A DNA stretch of 8,353 nt from G963676205 sp964342525. GTDB lineage: Bacteria; Campylobacterota; Campylobacteria; Campylobacterales; Arcobacteraceae. A model generated the notes under the pieces. It ran no database searches and was not told where the DNA came from. It saw nothing but the letters and a program-made list of their open reading frames with translations. The first letter of the stretch is position 1. Every line of letters starts with the position of its first letter. Below, piece by piece: positions 1 through 5,473 of this stretch. A program made the position numbers and the translations under genes. The stretch spans positions 1 to 8,353 of the forward strand of contig CAYFGQ010000109.1 of the NCBI GenBank assembly GCA_964342525.1, given 5' to 3'.

Positions 1-114
1 TGTGAATTTAAAATAGCTACTATTTTTTATAAGCCTACTGCTGTTATTGATGCGGATTTTAAGATTAAGGAAGCTGATAGATGGATTGATTTCTTTTGGG
101 AGATAGACATTTAG
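1..114 (+). CDS. C-terminal end of a probable phosphoribosyltransferase-family protein (5' end outside the window)
   Basis: An open frame enters from the left edge and runs 37 codons to TAG at 112-114. The visible tail reads IATIFYKPTAV, then DADFKIKEADRWIDFFWEID. As I remember the family, xanthine-guanine-type and related phosphoribosyltransferases end in a pattern such as 'vATlyyKPts...pDyy.eetdkWI.FPWE', and this tail follows that spacing, with FFWE in place of FPWE. Such enzymes join a purine base to PRPP in the cytoplasm. The catalytic PRPP-binding loop lies outside the window, so the substrate cannot be judged. The gene converges on the minus-strand gene at 125-607, and its stop codon lies inside a hairpin. 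Being the end of a real gene is fairly likely; the family call is moderate. Confidence 0.55.
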   Translation, partial: CEFKIATIFYKPTAVIDADFKIKEADRWIDFFWEIDI

Positions 115-121
115 TCTATCT
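101..121 (+). terminator. Hairpin between convergent genes, probable terminator
   Basis: AGATAGAC (101-108) pairs perfectly with GTCTATCT (114-121) around the loop ATTTA. The stem contains the TAG stop of the upstream gene. On the plus strand it is followed by a pyrimidine-rich, mostly T tract (122-138), which suits termination of the plus-strand gene. On the minus strand the following bases are CCCAAAAG, so it is a poorer terminator for the 125-607 gene. Confidence 0.5.
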
Positions 122-124
122 TCT

Positions 125-607
125 TTATCTATTTCCTTGATACTCTAATTCATCTTCATAAATTCCAATATCTTTTCTAATATTTGATAAAACCTTTAAT
201 CCCCTATTTCTAAACTCAATAAAAGAATACTCTTCTTTATTTTCAAAACAATTATATAAATAATCAATTAAATCATTAAATGAATGAAAAACATAATCAG
301 GAGCAAACATTGTCAATTGTGTTATTATTTCTAATCTTTTTAAATTAAAATCTTTTTTTGTTTGTAATGATACTTTACCACCTTGTTCTATTTCAGCTAT
401 TAATTTTATTATAGGCTCACTTACAGATTTATATAGTTCAATTTTCTCTTTATAATTAATAGATCTCTTTTCAGATTCTTCTTTTAATTCATTCTTATAG
501 GCTTCAATATCTTTATTTAAAACATTTACTACTATTTGTTTTATTAGCCAAGCAATAGCACTAGATAATATTAAAACTAATCCTAAAAATTCAAATATTT
601 CTTCCAT
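125..607 (-). CDS. Small membrane-anchored coiled-coil protein of unknown function
   Basis: This gene encodes 160 residues and I do not recognise a named family. Residues 5-28 (FEFLGLVLILSSAIAWLIKQ and following) form one hydrophobic segment with no signal-peptidase site, so it looks like an N-terminal membrane anchor. Residues about 33-58 are charged and helical (DIEAYKNELKEESEKRS), followed by KEKIELYKSVSEPIIKLIAEIE, suggesting a cytoplasmic coiled coil. The rest is predicted helical, with several aromatic residues (APDYVFHSFNDLIDYLYNCF). The ATG at 605-607 is preceded by AAGGA about nine bases upstream and by a good -10 box. It stands alone between a probable phosphoribosyltransferase gene and a non-coding repeat element. 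As I recall, proteins of this build (one membrane segment, then an 'ELYK..SEPII' helix) are usually annotated hypothetical and often lie in variable regions. No function is offered. Confidence 0.8.
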   Translation of the reverse strand: MEEIFEFLGLVLILSSAIAWLIKQIVVNVLNKDIEAYKNELKEESEKRSINYKEKIELYKSVSEPIIKLIAEIEQGGKVSLQTKKDFNLKRLEIITQLTMFAPDYVFHSFNDLIDYLYNCFENKEEYSFIEFRNRGLKVLSNIRKDIGIYEDELEYQGNR

Positions 608-635
608 TCTAAAATCCTTAATAATATTTAAAACT

Positions 636-662
636 ATTATATAATATTAATTTCCTTGACAA
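636..662 (-). promoter_or_regulatory. Candidate promoter of the 125-607 gene
   Basis: Reading the minus strand, TTGTCA (662-657) is followed after 15 bases by a perfect TATAAT (641-636). The predicted start is near 629, leaving about 22 bases of leader before the ATG at 607. The spacer is shorter than the usual 17 bases. The -10 lies in a self-complementary ATTATATAAT, so the box alone does not fix the direction; the downstream gene with its AAGGA does. Confidence 0.5.
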
Positions 663-693
663 GATAAATTGAGAGTGCGTATAGTATCATCAT

Positions 694-743
694 TTTGATT
701 CCTGTCACTTTTTCTACCGGGGAAAAGTAACCAAAAACCTCTC
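694..743 (+). repeat. Outer inverted-repeat arm, left
   Basis: These 50 bases match the reverse complement of 1179-1130 at 46 positions; all four mismatches lie in the middle ten bases (714-723). The arm is also a hairpin: GTCACTTTT (704-712) faces AAAAGTAAC (723-731) around a CCGG-containing loop. On the minus strand the single mismatch becomes a G-U pair, so the RNA hairpin would be better in that orientation. Weaker similarity to the opposite copy continues to about 759. Confidence 0.85.
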
Positions 744-971
744 CAGCCGATGAAAATGTTTTTCCAAGCGTGGATTTTTTTTCTTTGGTACACATTCTAC
801 TTTGAATTAAAAGATAATGGGAGGTAATAAATATTTTAAAAGGAAGATTATATATTTATTGGTACTTTATAGGATTATTTAGTTTAAAGATATTAAGGAA
901 AAGAGAAAAGAAAAAATATCAACTAAGAGAACCAAACAATTCAAAATAAAATGAACGTCACCAGCAAAAAT
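744..971. other. AT-rich spacer between the two left-hand repeat pieces, no gene seen
   Basis: The first 15 or so bases (744-759) still resemble the repeat unit. After that the sequence is AT-rich and has no match that I can see elsewhere in the window. A plus-strand ATG near 817 opens only 21 codons before TAG. A GGGAGG motif near 819-824 is not followed by a sustained frame. No tRNA-like fold or known RNA motif was recognised. Confidence 0.5.
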
Positions 972-1028
972 CTCACCCTTTGGAAATGCTGAATTTCCTT
1001 CAAATATTTCCGGAAAAGATGGCAAACT
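972..1028 (+). repeat. Inner inverted-repeat arm, left
   Basis: This arm starts CTCACCC, then TGGAAATG, then TTCAAATATTTCC and GATGGCAAA. The same blocks appear in the same order in the reverse complement of 1130-1071, with small insertions and deletions between them. Agreement is roughly four-fifths by eye. It abuts the central hairpin at 1039-1066. Confidence 0.8.
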
Positions 1029-1038
1029 GTTTGAGGGA

Positions 1039-1066
1039 AAGAAAGGTGCCGGGGTGCACCTTTTTT
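1039..1066 (+). terminator. Central hairpin of the repeat element, terminator-like
   Basis: AAAGGTGC (1042-1049) pairs with GCACCTTT (1056-1063) around the loop CGGGGT. The stem extends through G1041-T1064, A1040-T1065 and A1039-T1066. A run of six T (1061-1066) forms the 3' side. This GC-rich stem with an A-tract before and a T-tract after is the classic shape of an intrinsic terminator, possibly in both directions. No gene end lies close by, so it belongs to the repeat element rather than to a neighbouring gene. Confidence 0.5.
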
Positions 1067-1070
1067 CGTG

Positions 1071-1130
1071 AGTTTTTGCCATCAGGAAATATTTGAAGAA
1101 AATTCAGGAGCACATTTCCAACCGGGTGAG
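1071..1130 (-). repeat. Inner inverted-repeat arm, right
   Basis: This is the partner of 972-1028. On this side the inner and outer arms are directly joined at 1130, whereas on the left they are separated by more than 200 bases. The right side therefore appears to be the intact copy of the unit. Confidence 0.8.
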
Positions 1131-1179
1131 AGAGGTTTTTGGTTACTTTTTGCCGGAACAAAAAGTGACAGGAATCAAA
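1130..1179 (-). repeat. Outer inverted-repeat arm, right
   Basis: This is the partner of 694-743. It contains its own hairpin on the plus strand: GTTACTTTTTG (1142-1152) and CAAAAAGTGAC (1159-1169) form 11 pairs, one of them T-G, around CCGGAA. No flanking target-site duplication is visible when the bases before 694 are compared with those after 1179. Confidence 0.85.
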
Positions 1180-1302
1180 GCAATTGTCAAACACCAACTC
1201 ACAAGTAATCTTGTCTTGGAAATAGTTTATTAGAATCCAAACAAATTATAAATTCTCCATTTAGTAGAATTCTCCAAAAAATAGAATCAATATATAGTTG
1301 CC

Positions 1303-1551
1303 CTATCCAACTATCCTATAATAATTGAACATAACCTCAGCCTTCTTAGCAAAAGAATCAACCTTAGCATATTTACTAGGATCATCAATAATAGAATTTA
1401 AAACAAAAATAAAATCATGATTTGAAGGAGGATATTCTAGCTCGTCATAGGCTCGCTGAATTGCCATATGAAACTTTCTTTGATCATCTATACAAAATTC
1501 AGTATGAAGCCACTCCTCTTTGATAATAGCCTCTAATCTCTTCATATACAT
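1303..1551 (-). CDS. 82-residue hypothetical protein
   Basis: I do not recognise this protein. The start is placed at ATG 1551-1549 because AAGGAG (1565-1560) stands eight bases before it. Two in-frame GTG codons further upstream (1560-1555) overlap or touch the ribosome site and are unlikely starts. The product is MYMKRLEAIIKEEW followed by a mostly helical, acidic-to-neutral chain containing AIQRAYDELEYPPSNHDF and ending AEVMFNYYRIVG. It has no membrane segment, no signal peptide and a single cysteine. It lies 64 bases after the 7TMR kinase on the same strand but has its own -10 box, so it is probably transcribed separately. Its clear ribosome site and natural-looking amino-acid composition support a real gene; the function is unknown. 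Confidence 0.75.
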   Translation of the reverse strand: MYMKRLEAIIKEEWLHTEFCIDDQRKFHMAIQRAYDELEYPPSNHDFIFVLNSIIDDPSKYAKVDSFAKKAEVMFNYYRIVG

Positions 1552-1580
1552 AATCACCACTCCTTATTTTTAAGAAAAGG

Positions 1581-1586
1581 ATTATA
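1581..1586 (-). promoter_or_regulatory. Candidate -10 box for the 82-residue gene
   Basis: On the minus strand TATAAT occurs in the context CATGGTTATAATCC, just upstream of the AAGGAG ribosome site. Transcription would start near 1573 and leave a leader of about 22 bases. There is no good TTGACA; a T-rich stretch (GTAATTTTTC) precedes the box. That fits Campylobacter-type vegetative promoters, where a periodic T-rich signal replaces the -35 box. Confidence 0.5.
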
Positions 1587-1615
1587 ACCATGAAAAATTA
1601 CATTTTGAGCACAGA

Positions 1616-3661
1616 TCAGTTACAATCTAAAGTGATAATAAATTCAGCACCCCTAAGAGTTAAATCATCATATTTAAACTCCACATTTTGAACCTCTATC
1701 TCACCACCCATAGAAGAAGTGATCATATTATTTGTCATATGAAGACCAAGACCTGTACCATGATCTTTCTCTTTTGTGGTAAAGTATGGTTCAAACACCT
1801 TTTTTATGATATCCTCAGGGATTCCCCCTGCACTATCTTTGATACTTATTTGTATCTTATCATCTATCTTTCTTGTTTTTAAATATATGATTCTTTGTTT
1901 TATATCTGGGTTATTTTGTTTTAGGGCATCTTTTGCATTATTTAAAATATTTACTATAGATTGGATGAGAGCATTTTCATAATTTGATATTTCTAAATCC
2001 TCTTCAAAATCATATATCATCTCTATATAACTTGATTTTATTGAAGCATTTGTAATTGATACTGATTTATGAATAGCATCCTCTACAAAAAATTCTGTTT
2101 TTTCCATATCACCGCGGATATAATCTCTAAAATCATCTATAGTTTGTGATAAGTGTTTTGTCATATCCATCACTTGATTTAAGGAGTGATCTAGGGCTTC
2201 ATCATCTAGCTTACCATACTCTTTTCTTATGATAAGTCCACTTGTTTGAGTAGAAATCACAGATAGAGGTTGTCTCCATTGATGGGCAATATTTCCCATC
2301 ATCTCACCCATTGCAGCCATCTTTTCTGCTTCAAAAAGTTTTCTCTCCATCTGTTTTACATGATTTACTTCTTCATTTACTTTTTGCTCTAGGTTTTCAT
2401 TTAACTCTTTAAGCTCTTTTGTTTTTTTATTTACTTGTTCTTCTAGATGTATTTGTTCATTTTTTTGTTGCTCTATTAATTTTTTATTTGCATTGTTTTT
2501 TTCTATCTCTAAGATTCTTATCTTTGCAGCTAAAGCAATAGAGAAAATAAGTGCTTCCACTACTATAGCAAACTCAACAATATAAGGGCTAAACTGATAT
2601 ATATCAAAAACACCTACACTTGATAAAAACATAAACACAGCAGCTAAGAGCATTATACTCCATCCAAAAAGTATATAATACGCTTGTATATTTCTTTTGT
2701 AACTTGCATATATTGTTATAAGAACTAGATATGTAAATAATAATAGAGGTACTAAAGTTCTATATTTGGTAAAAAAATCTGTAGCTATCACAGCTATTGT
2801 AAATATTGGTACAAATACTAAAAATAGATTTAATCCCATATCCCAATATTTATACTGCTTTGTATTTAAAAATGTTTTTGTAAAAAAAGCAAGTGCATAT
2901 ATAGGTAAAGCGACAAAAATAGCAGCAAACTGGGTAATGTTTGCCCTTAGCTCTTCACTAAAAAGATATAGATTTCCGATCCCTACATAAAGTACATGAT
3001 GAAAGGTTATACCTATTATATAAATCACATAAAATAGATAAGATATATCTCTAGTGATAAAATAGATAAATAGATTATATAAACCAAGTACAATCATTGC
3101 ACCAAAAAATAAAGCTAAAATAAACTGATGTTTTATCTCTTTATCATAAAATTCTTTATGATCCCAAAGTTTTAATTTAACGATTAAAGTTGTTACATAA
3201 GAGGTAGCTTTTATATAATATATTTTTGATTCATCAGGCTGTAGCTCTATGAAAAATACAGGATTTTTTGTAGATCTTTTTTCATCTAAATAATATGAAC
3301 CCTCTTTTATACTTGTAAATGTGCCATTATTTTTTTCAAAAAATTCTATGCTTGTAGTGAGGGTATTATCATATTCTAATATATTACGTACTATTTTATT
3401 GGATGGATTTGATAAGGTAAACTTTACCCATACATCAACATCTGGATCATAACCAAATCCTAATGCTGATTGATTATTAGATCTAAAATCTTTTGTTTGA
3501 ATTGTATTTATATCTAAAGTTCTAGTTTCATCTATATAAATTTGAGACTTTGAAAGAATATCTATATATTTTGTATTATTATCTATTGATATACTATTTG
3601 CATTTAAAGATATTAAAAAAAGATTAAGTAATAATATAAAGTATAAAATTTTATTTTTCAT
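1616..3661 (-). CDS. Membrane sensor histidine kinase with 7TMR-DISM input domain
   Basis: The protein has 681 residues. The start is ATG 3661-3659; the TTG just before it is less likely. Residues 1-21 are a signal peptide (KNKILYFILLLNLFLISLNA). Residues about 25-168 look like the periplasmic 7TMR-DISMED2 domain (VWVKFTLSNPS, IYYIKATSYVTT, LKLWD). Residues about 178-382 contain seven hydrophobic segments typical of 7TMR-DISM. A coiled coil follows at about 385-445. The kinase core has an H box with AHQWRQPLSVIS (phospho-acceptor His460), an N box with NILNNAKDAL (571-580), a G1 box DSAGGIP (609-615), an F box FEPYFTTK (623-630) and a G2 box GTGLGLHM. It should bind an extracellular ligand, probably a small molecule or carbohydrate, and autophosphorylate. 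There is no receiver domain and no regulator gene alongside, so its partner is unknown. Ribosome site upstream is weak. Confidence 0.92.
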   Translation of the reverse strand: MKNKILYFILLLNLFLISLNANSISIDNNTKYIDILSKSQIYIDETRTLDINTIQTKDFRSNNQSALGFGYDPDVDVWVKFTLSNPSNKIVRNILEYDNTLTTSIEFFEKNNGTFTSIKEGSYYLDEKRSTKNPVFFIELQPDESKIYYIKATSYVTTLIVKLKLWDHKEFYDKEIKHQFILALFFGAMIVLGLYNLFIYFITRDISYLFYVIYIIGITFHHVLYVGIGNLYLFSEELRANITQFAAIFVALPIYALAFFTKTFLNTKQYKYWDMGLNLFLVFVPIFTIAVIATDFFTKYRTLVPLLLFTYLVLITIYASYKRNIQAYYILFGWSIMLLAAVFMFLSSVGVFDIYQFSPYIVEFAIVVEALIFSIALAAKIRILEIEKNNANKKLIEQQKNEQIHLEEQVNKKTKELKELNENLEQKVNEEVNHVKQMERKLFEAEKMAAMGEMMGNIAHQWRQPLSVISTQTSGLIIRKEYGKLDDEALDHSLNQVMDMTKHLSQTIDDFRDYIRGDMEKTEFFVEDAIHKSVSITNASIKSSYIEMIYDFEEDLEISNYENALIQSIVNILNNAKDALKQNNPDIKQRIIYLKTRKIDDKIQISIKDSAGGIPEDIIKKVFEPYFTTKEKDHGTGLGLHMTNNMITSSMGGEIEVQNVEFKYDDLTLRGAEFIITLDCN

Positions 3662-3734
3662 CAAAACATTTTAATACAGCTTTGATTACAATAAAATTTA
3701 ATACTCTGTTATTTAATTATTTTTTTGTAATTTG

Positions 3735-3758
3735 TTACGAAATCATTACATTTCGTAA
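3735..3758 (-). other. Perfect hairpin across the suhB-like stop codon
   Basis: TTACGAAAT (3735-3743) and ATTTCGTAA (3750-3758) are perfect complements around a six-base loop. The minus-strand stop TAA is its last three bases. On the minus strand it is followed by CAAATTACAAAAAAA, with no T tract, so it is not a standard terminator. It could protect or pause the 3' end of the upstream message before the 7TMR kinase gene. Confidence 0.4.
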
Positions 3759-4511
3759 TAAATCTGAGTGAATTTTTCCATTTGTGGCAACGATACACTT
3801 GTCGTTAAATATATCAAACTCATTTCCACTATGATTTGAGACTTTTCCACCAGCTTCATTTAGGATGATTATACCAGCACTTACATCCCAAGCTTTTAGA
3901 TTAATCTCATAATATCCCTCATACATACCCTTTGCCACATAACAAAGATCAAGGGAAGCAGATCCAAGACGTCTTATATCTTGACATTTTGGAAGGATAT
4001 TTCTTAGACTTTCTATAACTGTATTTAGATCATTTTCATCAGTCCCACTTGTATATGGAAAACCTGTAGCTAAAAGTGCCTTTTGAAAATTATCTTCGTC
4101 TGTTACAGATAGTTTTTCACCATTTAGATAAGCACCTTCTCCTACTTTTGCAGTATATAATTCATCTAATACAGCATTATAAACTACACCAATGAAAGGC
4201 TTTTGATCTTTATATACACCTACAGATATAGCACAATGTGGCACACCATTTACAAAATTTGTAGTTCCATCAATTGGATCAATGATGATAGAATCTTTAA
4301 ACTCTATATTTTCATTGTCTGATTCTTCAGCTATGATATTAAACTCTTTAAATTCAGATGAAAATTTCTCTTTTAAAAAGTTTTCTATACCCACATCATA
4401 TTTTGTTACAAGATCTTTTTTTGCTTTAAAGGTTACATCTTTTGGGGCAAAGTATCCCTCTTTTAGGATTTCCCCTGCTTCTTTTATGATTTCAACTAAT
4501 TTATCAATCAT
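3735..4511 (-). CDS. suhB: Inositol-monophosphatase-family phosphatase (SuhB/CysQ type)
   Basis: The protein has 258 residues, the normal family length. Metal-site motifs are present in order: IIAEESD (residues 59-65; Glu62 equals Glu70 of human IMPase), DPIDGTTNF (78-86; Asp78 and Asp81), and AWDVSAG (207-213; Asp209). RRLGSASLDLCYVA (180-193) is the conserved stretch before the last motif. The family hydrolyses phosphate monoesters such as inositol-1-phosphate with magnesium, and some members act on 3'-phosphoadenosine phosphates, fructose-1,6-bisphosphate or NADP. The motifs alone do not settle the substrate, so the symbol marks the family. The ATG shares one base with the dUTPase stop (TAATG), which suggests translational coupling. 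Its ribosome site is poor, in line with coupling. Being next to a nucleotide-pool enzyme would also suit a phosphoadenosine-phosphate role, but that is inference. Confidence 0.9.
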   Translation of the reverse strand: MIDKLVEIIKEAGEILKEGYFAPKDVTFKAKKDLVTKYDVGIENFLKEKFSSEFKEFNIIAEESDNENIEFKDSIIIDPIDGTTNFVNGVPHCAISVGVYKDQKPFIGVVYNAVLDELYTAKVGEGAYLNGEKLSVTDEDNFQKALLATGFPYTSGTDENDLNTVIESLRNILPKCQDIRRLGSASLDLCYVAKGMYEGYYEINLKAWDVSAGIIILNEAGGKVSNHSGNEFDIFNDKCIVATNGKIHSDLLRNVMIS

Positions 4512-5431
4512 TATAAGCTTTTATAGATTTTATCAAGTTGGTTATATAGAGTTTCAAAATCAACATTTTCCATACTCTCTAAAACCTCTACAAGGATTAC
4601 ATTATCCTCTTTTCCATCCCAAGTTTTGATATATGTACCCTCTTTATATCCATTATCTTGTCTAAATTGATTTAGACAGTTTTTACCAATATAAAGTTTT
4701 TGAAGCCATGTAAAACTAAGTCCTGAAACCTTACAAGCTCTAAAGAACTGATCTATAAATCTCTCTACACCAGTAAAGGCTGGCATATTTCCAGTTTCAA
4801 TTGCTAAAGAGATATATGAAAGTTTTTCACTCTCTTTTACCATCTGCTTTACATCTACATTTTTTACAGGCTCATAGATACAGTGAGTATTTACTAAAGA
4901 TACTGCTTTAGGGATATTTGTCTCTTGTAAAATATAAGACATTAAGAAGTGCCAAATATCTACAAGCTCAACATGGATATTATTCATATCAGGTTCAGCA
5001 GCAATGTTTTTCCAGTGTTTCCATGGAGTTGAGTCTATAAGCTCAGCTACTTCCATATGGATACATCTAAGCCAATTGATCTCTTTATCAAACTTATTTA
5101 CCCCAAGCTCCCAGTTTAGTCCATTTGTACTATCATTTAGTTTCTTTTGAAGTAAAAACATCTCTTCAAGTTTGTGAGGAAAACTTGATGCTTCTTCTAA
5201 AAGCTCAGCAAGTGGTAAACACTCTTCAATCACATGGTCTAAAGAGCTTGTTTGAGGAAGCTCCTTATCCCCTTTTAAAAGATGAACTATAAGTGATACT
5301 GTATAAGGTACTTCATCTTTATCTTCCCATTCTAATATCTTAGAAGGTGTTACTCCAATATACTTTGCAAAATCTTCTAAGCTATTAAATCCTAATGCTT
5401 TTGTTGCAGTTTTTAACTCTTCATATAACAA
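4511..5431 (-). CDS. dut: Dimeric (all-alpha) dUTPase with N-terminal HTH-like extension
   Basis: The protein has 306 residues. From about residue 90 it matches, as I remember it, the C. jejuni-type dimeric dUTPase: LQKKLNDSTNGLNWELG, then HMEVAELIDSTPWKHWKN, then VELVDIWHFLMS, then YIGKNCLNQFRQDNGYK and WDGKEDN. Likely magnesium ligands are Glu127, Glu130, Glu155 and Asp158. It hydrolyses dUTP (and in this family dUDP) to dUMP, keeping uracil out of DNA. Residues 1-90 are extra compared with the roughly 230-residue enzyme. Residues 12-52 (NSLEDFAKYIGVTPSKILEW and on) resemble a helix-turn-helix of the XRE/phage-repressor kind. The start is TTG at 5431-5429 with GGAG seven bases upstream. The only later in-frame ATG near the domain border (residue 91) has GAAGAG touching it, a bad spacing. 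The gene follows the PAS kinase by 42 bases and overlaps suhB. Confidence 0.9.
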   Translation of the reverse strand: MLYEELKTATKALGFNSLEDFAKYIGVTPSKILEWEDKDEVPYTVSLIVHLLKGDKELPQTSSLDHVIEECLPLAELLEEASSFPHKLEEMFLLQKKLNDSTNGLNWELGVNKFDKEINWLRCIHMEVAELIDSTPWKHWKNIAAEPDMNNIHVELVDIWHFLMSYILQETNIPKAVSLVNTHCIYEPVKNVDVKQMVKESEKLSYISLAIETGNMPAFTGVERFIDQFFRACKVSGLSFTWLQKLYIGKNCLNQFRQDNGYKEGTYIKTWDGKEDNVILVEVLESMENVDFETLYNQLDKIYKSL

Positions 5432-5473
5432 TATATAACTCCATATCAGTATTTGTTTATTTAATTTATTTGA

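Larger units (their letters stand above)
694..1179. repeat. Composite inverted-repeat element, non-coding
   Basis: The segment contains three related pieces. A full unit of about 109 bases lies on the minus strand at 1179-1071. A plus-strand copy of its first part lies at 694-759. A plus-strand copy of its second part lies at 972-1028. The two plus-strand pieces are separated by about 210 AT-rich bases that have no counterpart in the minus-strand copy. The part of the unit corresponding to 1113-1130 occurs in both plus-strand pieces, so they are probably remnants of two copies rather than one copy split by an insertion. The centre is a terminator-like hairpin. Two short open frames on the minus strand (879-1082 and 1000-1197) overlap here, but they run through the repeats and lack convincing ribosome sites, so I treat them as chance. 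I cannot name the element family. Confidence 0.8.

Noticed and set aside
656..1190. TTGACAA (656-662) and TTGTCAA (1184-1190) as possible outer ends of the repeat element
   Set aside because: The seven-base match lies at unequal distances from the two arms (about 32 and 5 bases), and the left copy already fits as a -35 box, so it is probably chance.
879..1197. Two overlapping minus-strand open frames of 67 and 65 codons inside the repeat region
   Set aside because: They run through inverted-repeat arms and the central hairpin, have no convincing ribosome site, and their peptides are translations of repeat DNA in two frames.
1243..1290. GGAGAATT direct repeat and weak AGAAT/ATTCT hairpin downstream of the 82-residue gene as a terminator
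   Set aside because: The stem is only five pairs and has no following T tract; such short matches are expected in AT-rich DNA.
1688..1982. Plus-strand open frames opposite the 7TMR kinase
   Set aside because: They are antisense shadows of a well-supported kinase gene and show no protein-like motif.
2766..2990. Plus-strand 74-codon open frame
   Set aside because: It lies opposite the membrane-spanning part of the 7TMR kinase and has no independent support.
4282..4629. Plus-strand 115-codon open frame
   Set aside because: It spans the overlap of the suhB-like and dUTPase genes in antisense, and both of those have clear family motifs.
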